From Ophiura sarsii (lineage: Eukaryota > Echinodermata > Ophiuroidea > Amphilepidida > Ophiuridae): a DNA stretch of 64,000 nt. The stretch lies in NCBI GenBank assembly GCA_035610835.1, contig CM069455.1, forward strand, positions 53,982,639-54,046,638. The letters run 5' to 3'. A model generated the notes under the pieces. It did not search any database and was not told the origin of the DNA. It worked only from the letters and a program-made list of their open reading frames with translations. A program made the position numbers and the translations under genes. This document shows positions 11,280-25,385 of the stretch, piece by piece (within the stretch, counting starts at the first letter, position 1; each line of letters begins with the position of its first letter).

Positions 11280-12642
11280 CGAGGGGCGTTCAATAAATAC
11301 CTGCAACCATTGTTTTTCTCCACTCATGCGCAACGTATGCCAACTAGAATTAGCGTAATTTGAAATATGGGTCTTTATCTTTCATCGCTATGCATTAACG
11401 AACAATATCGTTTGTGGGATTACGTAATGGCACATGCGTAAAATCAATACTCTGGACACTGCATGAAAAATAGCTGATCAGGGCGGAGAATATTTGCAAG
11501 CAATTTGATGCACAGTTACTTTTTTCAAGATATCTCAAGAACCGATGCATGGAATAATTTGCCGTTTGAAACAGTGATAGACCTGTACTATGTGCTCAAC
11601 ATTACCTATTTTCAGATGCAAATTATGGAGAAAAAAACACTTATTATGTAACATTTAAACGTCATCTTCTTGTCATAGCTTAAAAGAAATCCTTTAATGC
11701 ATAAACAGGTCAAGGTTAAGGTATCCAACCGCAAGATTTGGCTTAAACCTCTTGTTCCTCATTGTTACATGTTATAGATTTAAACGGGAGATTATAAAGA
11801 CAATATCTGAAACCGTTTTCTGCAGAGAAAATTTTAATACAATGAAGCTCTTTTTACACAAGTTTTTGAATAAATTCACTACACTGACCATAACATTAAA
11901 TTGAATTGTATTTTCAAATAAATGTTTACATTTTTTAACTTTGTATATGTATTGAAGTTCACCACAGTTCTTGTTTTCTTAAATTCAATTCCTTATCTGT
12001 AACTTTTACGTTGGTTGCAGTGATTGTTTAACATTTCTGCTCATTTTGAGCGCTTTCTGACCACCGTGCGTTCTTACGCATGCGCAGATTTTTATTCCAA
12101 GTTCAACAATTCTCGATGTATTTATTGATACCCTGTCATCTATACAATAACGAATCTTGCATTTGCTGTGGTATTTCGGGAAATTCTTATTGTTTGCTAT
12201 AACTATCATTTTCATTTCTTTGGATTTTCGGCATTTTGGGGCTCACTGTAAAAGCCTAATGTTGACCAAGATAAGATGCAGTGTATTTCAAAAAATTGTC
12301 TTTGACAGAACCTCTCCATTTAAGATCTCGCTGAACATGGTCTCTTGTTTCCCGATGCAAAATGTTAGACTTGCAATCCTTTCCGGAACAAAGTTCTGCT
12401 CATTTCAATACACGTGCTATCAAGCTAATTCAAAATTCCTGCCAAAGTGACATGTTTTTCACTATCCAAATATGGGTTATTTTATGCTAATGCTATAACG
12501 TAATTATGAATATTCAGTAAATCCAGATTTTGTTAAATGATAGATTATGGTTCATACTTTATAATGTACCCACTAAGATTTCACAGAATCACTCACGTGT
12601 GGAGAACAACAATGGTTGCAGGTATTTATTGAATGCCCCTCG
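11280..12642. mobile_element. Mariner-sized TIR element, decayed, 1363 bp
   Basis: The ends CGAGGGGCGTTCAATAAATA and its reverse complement are flanked by TA on both sides (11278-11279, 12643-12644). Arms are about 45 bp. Length and target site fit Tc1/mariner, but the ORFs inside (for example 12157-12450 +) show no transposase motif, so it is a decayed or non-autonomous copy. A single related end (ACGAGGGTCGTTCAATAAAT) occurs at 13919. Confidence 0.75.
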
Positions 12643-12800
12643 TACACATCACAGGGCTGATTGTATATCGACATAGACGAGTGCGAACATGTTTAGAGAC
12701 ATTTTTTTTTCCTGAGGAGATTTTTGAGATTTTGCATTTATACTACCCTAGGGCACTTTAGCAGCTCATTTTGACAACAGAAATTGAAGGTACCACCTTA

Positions 12801-13160
12801 CCCGGGGGGGGGGGGGGGGGGGGGGGTGGGGTAGGGCCGGGGGTTCTCACATTGATATGGTATACGTAGGCCTACGTACATGTGCCTGCCTTTCGGGACG
12901 TTTTTTCGCAAAAATTGGTATAGCGATGGGGTGTTTTTATTACAGACCAAAGCGCCCAATTTGCATAAATTGGGTGTATTTTGAGGATTTGTTTTGTAAA
13001 AAGCACACAATTTGTGCAAAACTTGGTGCTTTTCTAACAAAATTGGTATATTGATGGATCGGAAATTGGCCAGAAAATAGGTATAGAGAAAGTCAAATTT
13101 TCGAAGTCCGGCAGGCACATCCACGTACGATTTTGGCAAAAGTACCCCCCCCCCCCGGGG
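12801..13160. mobile_element. Poly-G/poly-C-ended MITE, copy 2
   Basis: The interior is the same as the 6503-6834 element, framed by a 23-G run (12804-12826) and a 12-C run (13145-13156). Flanking CCTTACCC and GGGGTAAGG are inverted rather than direct repeats, so no clean 8-bp target duplication is visible. Either the termini extend further here or the flanks have rearranged. Confidence 0.75.
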
Positions 13161-15191
13161 TAAGGTAAGCCGTCAGAGTCCGAGGGTAGCGATGGTTGCC
13201 ACCTTACAATTGTTAAAAATCGCCATTTTGAAAAATATCTTAATTTTGTGGTCCTGACTCTTATAGTATAGCCTATAGAAACATCATTTCCCTCACAGGG
13301 GAAATTCCGATATTTGGATCTTTTTTTGCGAAAATGTCAATGTTGGCCTATATTTCACTGTACAGAGGAATACAACGGGATTTTGAGGTCGGCGATGTTT
13401 AGAGTGACGTCCTGCATTGGATGTTTGTACTTGTTTTGGTATATATGGAAAGAGAAGAGGAGACCGCTAGCTATACTATGGTACCAAAATAAACATATTT
13501 GGCATCTCTGTTTCGATTTGTTTTAGGGGTGGGTGGTAATCAACCCCGTGGCAAATGAGATTGGATCAAGACTATCAAGTATTATTTTCTCATGTCCGAA
13601 GGCTGACAGCAAAATTGTTAACTTTATTTGTTGGGAGTGGCTCTTTTAACTTCATTCTTTTCTTCCATCTTTTCTTACTATCACTTCATTCGGCCATCAT
13701 GCTTACATACGCTTTAAGCCTGGCCCGAGCATTTTGCTCGAGTCTGGTCCCTTCAGGACCCAAGCATGTGTCCGTACGGACCGACCGTGTAAACAAACAA
13801 ACAAACAAACCACCCTTATAGTTAACAGTGTTACGAACACGTTCCAGGAGGACGAGGGCTAAGCTTCATGCATTTTCGAACGTGTTATCGTAGTTCAGCA
13901 AGACTGTAGTAGTATCATACGAGGGTCGTTCAATAAATAATGAAAGTGATCATGGTATGGGATGCATGAGTGATTTTATTGAGGGATAATGTGATCAATA
14001 CAAAGTATGAACCTTTGTCTTTCAAACAATATACTTTTGGATTGTTTGATACCTTTGGTTATGTAACGTCGCGTCATTAACATAAACACAATAGGTTTCA
14101 GACACTGACTGAAATCTGTCAATTATTTGGCTGCGCTGGATATGTAATATGTTGAATATGGGTTGATTTATCAATCAACCCATATTTGCGTATATCCCGG
14201 CAATGCAAGCATAAAAATAAACAACATTTGGCACATAGTTAGTACACACACTTATCTCTGTTTGACACTCTCTTTAAGATCTAAATTCCTTAATACAAAC
14301 CAGAAGGGACCATCTCAAATACGCTTCTATTCAGCAAAATCCGCAATAATATACCTTAGAAAACAACAAAGGATAAAGAACAGTGGAGAGATTATAAGTA
14401 GGTAAATGGTTGTTGGATGTAAAGCAATAATAGTGGGGATTTCAAGAGGAGCTGTTCATCATATTTCCTTAAACCATTGAAATGATGTGACGATTACTTT
14501 AACAATAAATATCTAGTAGCTCTAAAGATAACAGTAATAAGAGAGGTTGTGGCAGCCATCTTTGATTGATCCATTCATGTATATTGTATATCTTCATTTT
14601 GACTACCACAATATTTATACACATTGATTTAAGAATTTTTCATTATTTCTGATTACAATTTGAAGGCACAGTAAGCTTTTATCTGGTAAATTTCATGATT
14701 TTAGCCATTTTTGGCCCATATCAAAATGATCTGCCGTCTGCGCATGCGCATATTTTCTGCATATTTCATGCGAATAAGTTGCAGATAATTAGTTAATTAT
14801 CATATGAAATCTCCCAAACTGGTTAACTGCTTGGATTTTCCCTAAATTGTTTGATTTTCCGCAATATTAGTGATTCACTGACTGGGCATTTTTTCAATGA
14901 AATTGGCTATTTGAAATACTAATATTTGTATACTTTTTATTCAAATGCCTCTACTTACTTTTTCCTCTTATCAAATTACACAGGGATTAAAGTTATTGTC
15001 TTTTTTATCATACTTACGCGAAAAAATTGGGATTTACCTGCTACTGGTGTCATGTTATGCAATCTTCTTACCACATGTTTCATACAAACAATTCAAATTT
15101 CCCGCCAAATAACTGATTAAGCAGCGTCCCAAGGGTAATTACTTTCCAGAGGGATATATGAAGCTCACTGTTGGACAAATATTTACCTATA
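13161..15191. other. Non-coding stretch upstream of the gene
   Basis: Contains an isolated mariner-like end at about 13919 and a short hairpin at about 14155-14184 (ATGGGTTGATTTATCAATCA). The ORFs present (for example 13555-13821 and 14163-14405) are short, low-complexity and lack family motifs. Confidence 0.45.
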
Positions 15192-15198
15192 AGATGCC

Positions 15199-15341
15199 CC
15201 GGGGGCGATTTTATTTGTACTAATCAACATTTGTAAAATCAGTTGACTTTTTAAATAGAAATAATATATAATAAAAAAATATTCAGTGAATTTTGCTTTA
15301 TTCCGTATTAAAACGAAATAAATAAAAATCGCGCCCCAGGG
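15199..15341. mobile_element. Small hAT-like MITE
   Basis: A 143-bp unit with ends CCGGGGGCGATTTTATTT and AAAATCGCGCCCCAGG, flanked by AGATGCC direct repeats at 15192-15198 and, one base off, 15342-15348. The interior is AT-rich and non-coding. Confidence 0.6.
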
Positions 15342-15408
15342 AGATGCCTACACGCATGCCCGCGGAGATGCCTATCCGCATGTGCCGGGAATGCAGATTT
15401 GTTTATTT

Positions 15409-16013
15409 CCCTGTTCCAGCGCTTGATTAAAAGAACACTCTATAATGTACGTTTCCCTGTTCTAGCGCTTCATTGAAAGAACGCTCTATAATGCACGTTT
15501 CCCTGTTCCAACGCTTCATTAAAAGAACACTCTATAATGCACGTTTCCCTGTTCCAGCGCTTGATTAAAAGAACACTCTATAATGTACGTTTCCCTGTTC
15601 CAGCGCTTGATTAAAAGAACACTCTATAATGTACGTTTCCCTGTTCCAGCGCTTCATTGAAAGAACGCTCTATAATGCACGTTTCCCTGTTCCAGCGCTT
15701 CATTAAAAGAATACTCTATAATGCACGTTTCCCTGTTCCAGCGCTTCATTAAAAGAACACTCTATACTGCACGTTTCCCTGTTCCAGCGCTTGATTAAAA
15801 GAACACTCTATAATGTACGTTTCCCTGTTCTAGCGCTTCATTGAAAGAACGCTCTATAATGCACGTTTCCCTGTTCTAGCGCTTCATTAAAAGAACACTC
15901 TATAATGTACGTTTCCCTGTTCTAGCGCTTCATTAAAAGAACACTCTATAATGTACGTTTCCCTGTTCCAGCGCTTCATTGAAAGAACGCTCTATAATGC
16001 ACGTTTCCCTGTT
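15409..16013 (+). repeat. 46-bp minisatellite, 13 units plus a partial unit
   Basis: The unit starts CCCTGTTCCAGCGCTTSATT and continues through AAAGAACRCTCTATAATG and a YACGTTT end. Thirteen full units run from 15409 to 16006, then a partial unit. Linked variants (GATT with GTAC; GAAAG with CGCTC and GCAC) recur every three to four units, indicating higher-order duplication. The array lies 0.7 kb upstream of the start codon of the large gene. Confidence 0.95.
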
Positions 16014-16505
16014 ATAATGTATCGCATTATATTTAGTGCGTTACCAGCTATATTTACCTCAAGATCATTGGTTTTAATTGACTATAGTTTCAATTTTAAC
16101 TGTGTATTATTATACGAAGGGGGTGTAGATGTGTGCACACTCTATGCCCACTGGTGATATACGAATGGGATACTTGTAAAATGTAAGCCTTCTGTGTATA
16201 TTATCTTAATTATCACGATTAACGTTTATTTATTGTATTTTTACAGAAAAGCGGATGTAAAAGTCTCATAATATCTTTCACGGCTAGAAGACGAGCTTTT
16301 GAATCTACGAGCGGCTCATCTGCAACTCGCCCTGTGAACAGACTCCTGAATCTGTTACTCGTTTTCAAGGGATAAATTATTGAAACTAAAATGAGCTTAT
16401 AACGATGCAACTGCAATCTACTCGAAGACAAATCACCTCTATCTACAACTTGATTTCTACGGGCAAATTGTTAAACCGGATTCGTCTTCGGAATAAACTA
16501 TCGAC

Positions 16506-16513
16506 TATATAAA
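16506..16513 (+). promoter_or_regulatory. Candidate TATA box
   Basis: TATATAAA lies about 200 bp upstream of the proposed start codon at 16708. This would leave a 5' UTR of about 170 bp if transcription begins about 30 bp downstream. Such a word is common in AT-rich DNA, and an upstream 5' UTR exon cannot be excluded. Confidence 0.25.
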
Positions 16514-16707
16514 CATGTATGTAACCCTATTGACATTTGATGGCTGAACCTCTGAACCTCTGAATCCCCGTCTGAATCTCAATCGCGTATTCTGTCCATC
16601 TGCACTGCATATGTGGACAGGCCTCTTAATTTTACATCGACAAGTGCTGGATCAAGAAATCACTTTTTGAACAAACTTCTGAATATATATACCTCTCGAA
16701 GGACACG

Positions 16708-16883
16708 ATGGTTTGTTGTATTGTTATATCAGTATTAGCGGTACTGTCTGCTTTGGTACCTTACGCATCTGGCGTGTCACCTTGCGGTACAATCTGCGAT
16801 TGCTCAGAAGATTTGGTCGTTGACTGCTCGTCTCGGGAACTTACATCAATACCTGCCGATATTCCAGAAAATACTGTTATTGT
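16708..16883 (+). CDS. Exon 1: signal peptide and LRR N-terminal cap
   Basis: The ATG at 16708 opens a hydrophobic signal peptide (MVCCIVISVLAVLSALV) followed by a classic LRRNT cap: CGTICDCSEDLVVDCS, then LTSIPADIP. The four cysteines have the expected C-x3-C-x-C-x(n)-C spacing. The exon ends in phase 2 before GTAAGT. The start is chosen because it directly precedes the signal peptide. The protein is therefore secreted or membrane-inserted with this part outside. Confidence 0.88.
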
Positions 16884-19800
16884 GTAAGTATTTTCTTTTT
16901 ACATTCATTCAATACCCATGATACCCATGGTGTGACACATGGTACCCATGTGACACACATTTGGTACCACGTGACACACCTATGGTACCCATGTGACACC
17001 CATGCGGTACCCGTGTGATATCCATGTGGTACCAATGTTGTAGAAATTTGGTGCCCCATGTAAATGTTGGACAACAATTTCCTTTGTATTATCCACACAG
17101 ACGTCACCCATACTCTAGTACCAAAATGGTACCTTCGGAAATGGCACAACGTAGTGGGATACGTTTTCTAATAATTTATGATTAATTAAGTTATATTACA
17201 CTTTTTACTAAAGCACACGAAAAAGAGGGATTTTAAAGTTTGTATGAAAAGTCCAAATTGTATGTGAATATAATGAGCTGATGGGTACATACGATGCAGT
17301 CTCTTATTCGTTAATGGGTTTGACAGGACAAAAGGAGGTAAAGCTGGCGCCCCAATTGTCTTGGTTTAATGATTTGATACATATATATTCATAAAAACAA
17401 AAGTATTTTTTCTTCAAATAACCAGTATGTAATTTACAAGAGGGTACTTAGGTACGTCACTTCCTGAAACAAGTGTATTTCACGACTGCTAGCTAAACCA
17501 GAGACCTGTTGCTTGCTAGTCATTCTATTCAATCATTAACTTCTATTTGCTTGTCAAATTCTCCTTCTGTGTTGGGAAAGTATTAATGTCCATTTAAGGC
17601 TGTAATTGAGTACGCAATCTATCTTTCTCAAATAACTGTGTTGTGTGGTGTACGGTCGGTGTCTGTGTCTCCAACAGCAGGGTTGCCAAGATCAGGCAGT
17701 ATGTAGCCAAATTGTTGGTAAAAGTAGACAAATTGTACGTTATTATTTGGATACAACAGGAAGCAAAAGTGACACAAGGACGCCTGAACTTATGATATTT
17801 GGCCAGTAATTTGGCAACACGTAAGTAATACTTACGTGACGGGACGGAAGTACATACGGGGACGGGCATGTGAAACTAGGCAACCATTGAAACAATGGAC
17901 ATTTTCGCGTTATAATTCAATCTCGTTGGAACGACAAACTTCACAGTTTATTTTGTGTCAATTTGTAGGCCCCCTAATTGACTGTTTGTAGAGAACATTA
18001 ATGGATGTCTGGAATGACGATTAGGTTGTCACCGTGTTTAAAGGCTGGAATGACAATACATTAATATAGCCTATAGTAGCCTGGCTATTCAACATGCTCA
18101 CCGGCCTCTCGTTTTCTTATAATTTTTGAAAACGTATATGAAATAAATAGGCTAAATCTGCCCTTACAATGCTCATTTCTATCCACAGGCTGTTCCTAAA
18201 GTGTATGTGACAACGTCTTCAATTTGGGAGGGGATGGGAGGGGAGGGGGGATAGGGAATAGGGAGGCATGTGATATGGTGCATACATGTACATATGATCC
18301 CGTCCGCAACTTGTGTCCCAGGACCACAAGCTCATCATGATTAGATTTATTCAAATAGGGTTAGGGTTATAGGGCTTGTTTTTACCTCCCCGACCACCAA
18401 CTTCATACATTTGTTCATGAATATCATATCAGCGGTGTCAATGAGCCAAGACAGAATGAATCTAATTTGTGTTACTGGGACACAATTTGCTGACGGGATC
18501 AGATTTATGCGTGGTATGGTGGTAGGGGTAGAGGCATAACCGATTAATTTTTGGTTAATATACAAATGTACATGATTTGCCGTTTCATTTGGGAAGAATC
18601 AGGAGGCGAGTAACAAACAAAACGTCTTGTATATTCATTTCCATTTGAATCAAAATCTCTGAAACAAAAGATTGTGCTTCATGACGCAATGCATGTGACA
18701 TAATACTTCTCGTAGACTTTCTGATCTATACTCAACTGTAGCTTGTCGAAAAATCGCTCTAATAGGTGATTCCATTCTGTTCTAATCTACTTTTTCTAAT
18801 GTTCATTTTTGTTCCAGAAAATTAAATAACAATTTCATTGTAGACATTACTCGAAATGAGTTGGAAAATCTAGCATCTTTGGTGGATTTGTAAGTATGAA
18901 AAAGAAACATTTATGGTTCTTTAATGTTATGCTTGAATTTGACACCAAATAATCCATATAATGTTGTAACGTAAATTTATTGTATACATAAAAATGATAA
19001 ATATTGCAGTCAAAATTACTGAATTGATACGGTTTGTAAAGTAAGCGATTTTTGTTGGTCTTAACCAAATGAGATTTGTTAATCATTGAAATTATCTGGA
19101 TTGTGACCTTTTTGACTGGTGAAATAACTTGCCATTTCCCAATGACTTGCTCTAAATTCAATGACATGGTAACATTGAACATACATTGAAACGACTTGAG
19201 ACTGAGTGACTTGACTTGTGTTTTATGTGACTCGTGATTCGAGGATCAGCTACTTGGTCACAACGCAACAATATAAATTATATGTATGGCGTTAATGTAC
19301 ACACACTTACAGAAATATAGCCAGTATAAACACTTTATATGATTTTTACATTATTTCATGTTTCACGACATCACAGAAATCTGGAAAACAATCAAATAAG
19401 AGCTGATAGCATCCAAACAGGAGCGTTTCGTAACTTACGTCTACTCCAATATTTGTAAGTTTGTAATTAGATGAATAACATTTCGAAAATTACATTTGAG
19501 TTGGATGGATGTTCTCAACAATGATCCATTTTGTAATTTACTCTTTGGTGGGCAATTTGCCTTCATTATCCAATTCCAAATATACAGTCAATTGAATGCA
19601 TCCTTGTAAAATGTGAAGATATTTTTTGCATTAAAATACAAATTTGTAAGTTACTAACTTGATGCTCATTCTGTTATAACGATTCAATTCAAAATGACAT
19701 TCGATTTGGACAATTCTTTGTGAAATTGAAAGATATTTTGTTCGTAAATATGCTTTCACTTTGTATGCTACTTGAATATACACCCATCAAAATATGTAAG

Positions 19801-22800
19801 TTCCCCCCTAGCATATACTAAAACATATCCAAACATATTTGATGGATTTAAATAATTTTAAGCTAGAAAGATGCACCCAATTGTTAGGCACATTTTGATA
19901 CCAAATGTTGGCCTTGAGACAATGCAACGATAAGAAATTGTGCCATTTACCAATTTGTATACAGAAAAAAAAGTGGCACTAAATCTCACTGGGTATGACT
20001 GGATTGTCCATACATCAATGAGCAGATCATAATCAATAGGCAGATCATAATCAATAGGCAGATCATAATCTTGTTTGTTAATTTTATGGACAAAACCAGC
20101 CATAGCCAGTGAGATTTAGTGCCACTTTTTTTTCTGTATAAAAATTGGTAAATGGCACAATTTCTTATCGTTGCATTGTCTCAAGGCCAACAAATTTGGT
20201 ATCAAAATATGCCTAACAATTGGGTGCATCTTTCTAGCTGACAATTATTTAAATCCATCAAATATTTTTGGAAATATTCGAGTATATGCTAGGGGGGAAC
20301 TTACATATTTTGTTGGGTGTATATGCACATTCAGTCATAATGGTGCAATTCCAAAATTACACTTGACGCACCCGTATGAAATAGGAAAGCAGATTTCTTG
20401 TAAAATAGGTATATGGTTGTAAGCCACTTCTACTAAGGGACGCACCATTAGATTTTCAGGGGGGGGGGGGGTGGGGTAGGAAGTTTTCGGAAAAAAATTC
20501 CCCCCCTGATGAGTAAAAAAAAAAAAAAATCTGCCCCACCCAACTCAATATGAATGGATACATTTTTTTTTTTAAATCGCCGCCTTCGGCGGCGCAAAAA
20601 AAAAAAAAATTCAAACTATCACTTGTGTTGTGCATAATCAGTTACATTGTGTCCGTTAATTGAAGAAACTTTTATTTTACGAAATGAAACCGATACATTT
20701 ACATTTGATGTTATGTTACCCTCACAGAGACTTATCTGGAAACAGAATTCAGTTGAATACGGCACAAATAGCTTCTGAATTGTCATATCTGACGTCCCTC
20801 ATCGCACTGTAAGTATGAAACAATTTCACGTGATCATAAATAGTATTACTTTCTATGGATATGCACCCCTACATTTTCGGTTAGGAGTGGGCCAAGGGAT
20901 GGGTAGAATCGATCCACTCTGGTCAAAGTTCCAAGCCACAAATGATGATGAATTTGGATCTCATTGTCTGACAAGCACCTCTCGACATGCAAAGGTGTCA
21001 ATGCTTTTGTATTGCCTGATTTTCAGATGAGTGAGAGTCATAGTCATTCTTCTCTCAATTGTAACAACAATTATATTTCCGAATGGAAACTCTGCTCATT
21101 TTGAATTATGGTGTACTATTTTTAGGGAATCCAAAACATTCACTTGCTAGACTATGGTACATTAAATCATAAATGCAACTTACATAGTGTCGTCATTATC
21201 GAGAGGAGACAACAATCTGCCACAGTAACTTTTGTTTTCATTAATTACATCTACATGGAAAAATCTAAATTTGAAAATGTTACGAACAATAATGTCAATC
21301 TCGTGTTTACAAAAGGTTTTCATTATCAGCGGATCACCTCAGCATACTCCACAACGCTACCTCCGTTACGCGTGTCATATTGGCTACGGCCTATGTGTTC
21401 ATATGGCGTAATAATGGCAGGGAACCAGCGTATTGTATAATAAACACTAATATACTCATGTGTGCGAGCGTGAAATAGTTGAGCGTTGTGGAGCATGCAG
21501 AGCCCTTTAAATTCTTATTCTACGCGTCCAATATTAAATAATCTTTATAATCATACTTTTTGTTTATATTTCCAATAATAGCGATCTAGCGAATAATAAC
21601 ATCAATACAATCAATGAAGCAATGGTGGGAGTGTTTGACAGGTTGGACACGTTGTAAGTGATTTAAAGTTAACTCTAATTAATACAAAATCTAATTTTAT
21701 AATTTGAGTAGTTTAAAATTAGAGATATCGGGCCATTCTCGGCACATCGTATGTCACAAAACAGACAACAGGTGGCGCTAAATCATCAAATAGAGCAATA
21801 CAGACGATGATGGACACGAATGCCCGTACATTTTGAATCTCCATTGGTTTCAATGTAAATGGATGCTGATTGACCCCCCAAAAATCATCACACGTGATAT
21901 CGTCCTAAAACCGCTGGAGTTGGATAACCAACTCTGATATCATCATTTGGGCTGTCCCTTGCCCGATGATTTGAGAGAAGGTGGCCCTTTTCTACTTGTA
22001 AAATATTGTGGCTCTGAAAAGAGCCGTTCAGATGGATTGCCCCTTGTTCACTGATGGTGGCTCTGAAAAGAGCTCTCAACATAGGTTGCCACTGGCCTAC
22101 TATACACTGGCACTCATAAGTATTACCGCAGTGAATATATCCTAGAAATTCCATCTTCTATGAACAAACCATTGATGATTTTCACTAGTAATGACATTCT
22201 ATGTCTGCAATATATAGTTCTTCTTCATAAATTCATGTTTGTTGTATGTTATGTTCATCAGATTTTCGACAAAACCATATAAATTGAGACAAGTCTAAAG
22301 CTACACAGTGAAATCCCATAGACATTTGACTCATTATATGAGCTCATTATCGCCGTGTAACGCCATGGGATATCCTTACTTGCGAAAATCATCTCCAACA
22401 AATCATTAGTTTTACATTATTTTATACAATCTCAGCACGTATAGTTATTATGCCAGGGACTTCCAATACTCATTAATACCTAGAACTCGGCTCATGTTTT
22501 GAAAAGGTTACTGGAATCTTCCAGAAAAGCTAATACTTCGAGACATAACTTTATTAAAGTTTTGGTTGTAGAAGGATAACTGTCGCGTACTGGGAACCAG
22601 CCAAATTAAAAAAAAAAACTTGCAGCAGCAATTACAATGTTACATACAGGGGTATTCTGTCATATTGAAATGTGTAGATAGAACGTTATGGGCCGGCTAT
22701 ATAAACACTTTGAACTGATGCACATGATATTTATACCAAGCACACAATGCATTTTTACACTTGAGCATGTTGAGCTCGTCTTGGTGAATATGTCTAGTTT

Positions 22801-25354
22801 AATTGCAATCTTCGTATTTTTGGATTCAGAAAAATGTTCAACGTAGTGACACCCCCTTAATGATCCAGCATACATTATTTTGAATTGACTTTTTCAACTC
22901 TTTTGTTAGACTTGAATCGATCACCCTTTTAGAGCATTCTTTTATGAATGAGAGTTGATTGTTATAATGTGAAAGATAGAGAAATCGCCCAATTAAACAC
23001 ATCTGACAATAAGTACGCGTTCGTCTAGTACGGTGGTGTATACATGTAATCTGTTGGGCTATGTTGCTTCACATAAATATGGCAAAACTGAGAGACCGAC
23101 TGACTGATTTTCGTAAAAATGTTACGGTGACTGTCTTGCATGAATGCAAATCATTGTCGCGGTAATTTTAAACCCTGCTACATGTAGGCCTGGCCTGTGT
23201 GCTGCCTCGCGTAAAAACAGACAATCTGCGTGGTTCTCTGTCGCATTTTCGAACACTGATTTTCAAACCAAAATATTTAAATTGTCTTTTAAATTTCAGG
23301 ATTTTCTTGAAAATTCAAATTACCTCCTCATCAAATTACCATGTTTTAGGCATTTATAAGTACTGGGCATCCTTTATAGGATATTGCATTTGTGAATTTA
23401 GCAATTAATTGTTAAAGCACTGACTTCTTACAAAGAAGGTATAGGTAAGAGAGGATTTTCCCATAGCGTTACAATGGCGATAATGAGCTCATGAATATAT
23501 AATGAGGCAAATGTCTATGGGATTTCACTGTGTAGCTTTAGACTGGTCTCAATTTATAGGGTTTAGTCGAAAATCTGATGAACACAACATACAACAAACA
23601 TGAATTTATGAAGAACAACTATGTAATGCAGACATACACTGTTGTTACTAGTGAAAATAATCAATAGTTTGTTCATACATGTAGAAGATGGAATTTCTAG
23701 GGTATGTTCACTGCGGTAATACTTATGAGTGCCAGTGTATATAATTTCGCTCTAATAGAACCTATTCAAATGGACTGCCCCGTGACCAATTGAAATAACG
23801 TAAACTGCCCCTTGTATACTACAGACTATAACAAATCTATTGCACAGTAGTGCGGTCACTGATCTGTAAAAATCGTTTGACCAACGATCTTTGATAATAA
23901 TAGAGAAGTAACAATCTCTATATTTTACTTATAATAATTTGGTCCTGCAGATATCAGAGCAAATCCTGACGAAAGCTTGGCAGTTTTAAACTTGTCCGAC
24001 GGCAAACGTAAACTCTTAACATATATTATTATTTTCTCCTACCAGAACGCTGACAGCTAACGGTTTGGAATGTGATTGTGATTTGATATGGTTTAAGAAT
24101 TGGTTACTCAACACCAGATACTCACCACCCATTGTAAATGGCGCAGAGTGCTACCGCCCTCAAGAGCTTCAGCGAGAACAGGTGGCATATGCACAATTCT
24201 GTGTCGAAGGTAAGAAGGATTTGTGGGGATTTTAATTCATATCAAAAGTGTCATCATTCGTTTTATACCTCAGGTCCTGCTAGCACTCATGAGGCTTTAA
24301 GGTGTCATCGCCCTCTATGGTCTAGTGAAACACAGCTTATCATTTTGTTGCTGACATCCATGTTTGTTTTGATTTATATATCTCCCTACAACTTGTAGCA
24401 ATTGCATTTATATCCAATTTGTGAAAGAGCAACGTTATTAATTGAATTTCATTCAGTTCAGATTAAGTTCGGTATATTGTAACATTGTATTCTAACTAAT
24501 CTAGTATTCAAATATTTACTGTTTATGTGGAAATGGTGCTAAATAGCTCCCCTAGGTGACTGGAATTTTGGAAACCGTGGGCCTACTATTTCCCCCGAGA
24601 CCGAAGAATGAGGGAAAAGTAGGCCAACGGTCTCCAGTTACCGAGGGGACCTATAACTCGGCACCATTTTCCGAATATAGAGCAGTAACTATTTGTATTA
24701 AATAACATACAAATATTTCTGTCATTTGAAATACTTTAAACAACAGTTATTAGGCCTAGGCCTGCTCATCATGTAGCCTACTCATGTATCAATAAGCTTA
24801 CCTCCATCGGCGCTTTTTTTCTTCTCGCCGATTGACAGAACATTTAATCGCTTCAATGCATCTTCACCAATGAGCCGAAACCCAAATTCTCCATTTTGGT
24901 GATAAACTCTGGGAAATTAAAACGACAGCAAAATATAAACAATGCAGACGACAAGAAATCTGATCGATTGACACAAACGTGTCAAAGGTCAAATCAATTA
25001 CCGCGATCGCGAGCAGGGAAGAAAGCTCCCATAAAAGGTACTATTTCCCTCGCAGCTTCTCATCACAGGGAAATAGTACTTTGTTATGGGAACTTTTTTC
25101 TCTCCTGTGAAATAGTGGGGAAATAGTCCAAATATTCTATGTCACATGATTGTAGTATCCACCAATCAAATGACAGGGACATGTTTATGTGTTATATGAA
25201 TATGTTTATCGCCTCGGCACCTAGCTTATCTGTTGTATCGGTTTTTAGGATGTTACCTTGTCGTTTTCATTTAAGGCTTTTTTTCTCCACACAATCAAAT
25301 ACATTAAGATGGATGGATATGACGACGTGCACATACTTACAATAAGCCTGCCCT

Positions 25355-25385
<31 letters not shown>

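Noticed and set aside
12157..12450. Possible transposase in the mariner-sized element
   Set aside because: The ORF shows no helix-turn-helix or DDE/D-type motifs, so I do not call a transposase.
18355..18372. Telomere-like TTAGGG words
   Set aside because: Only two adjacent copies inside a small foldback; too few for an interstitial telomere.
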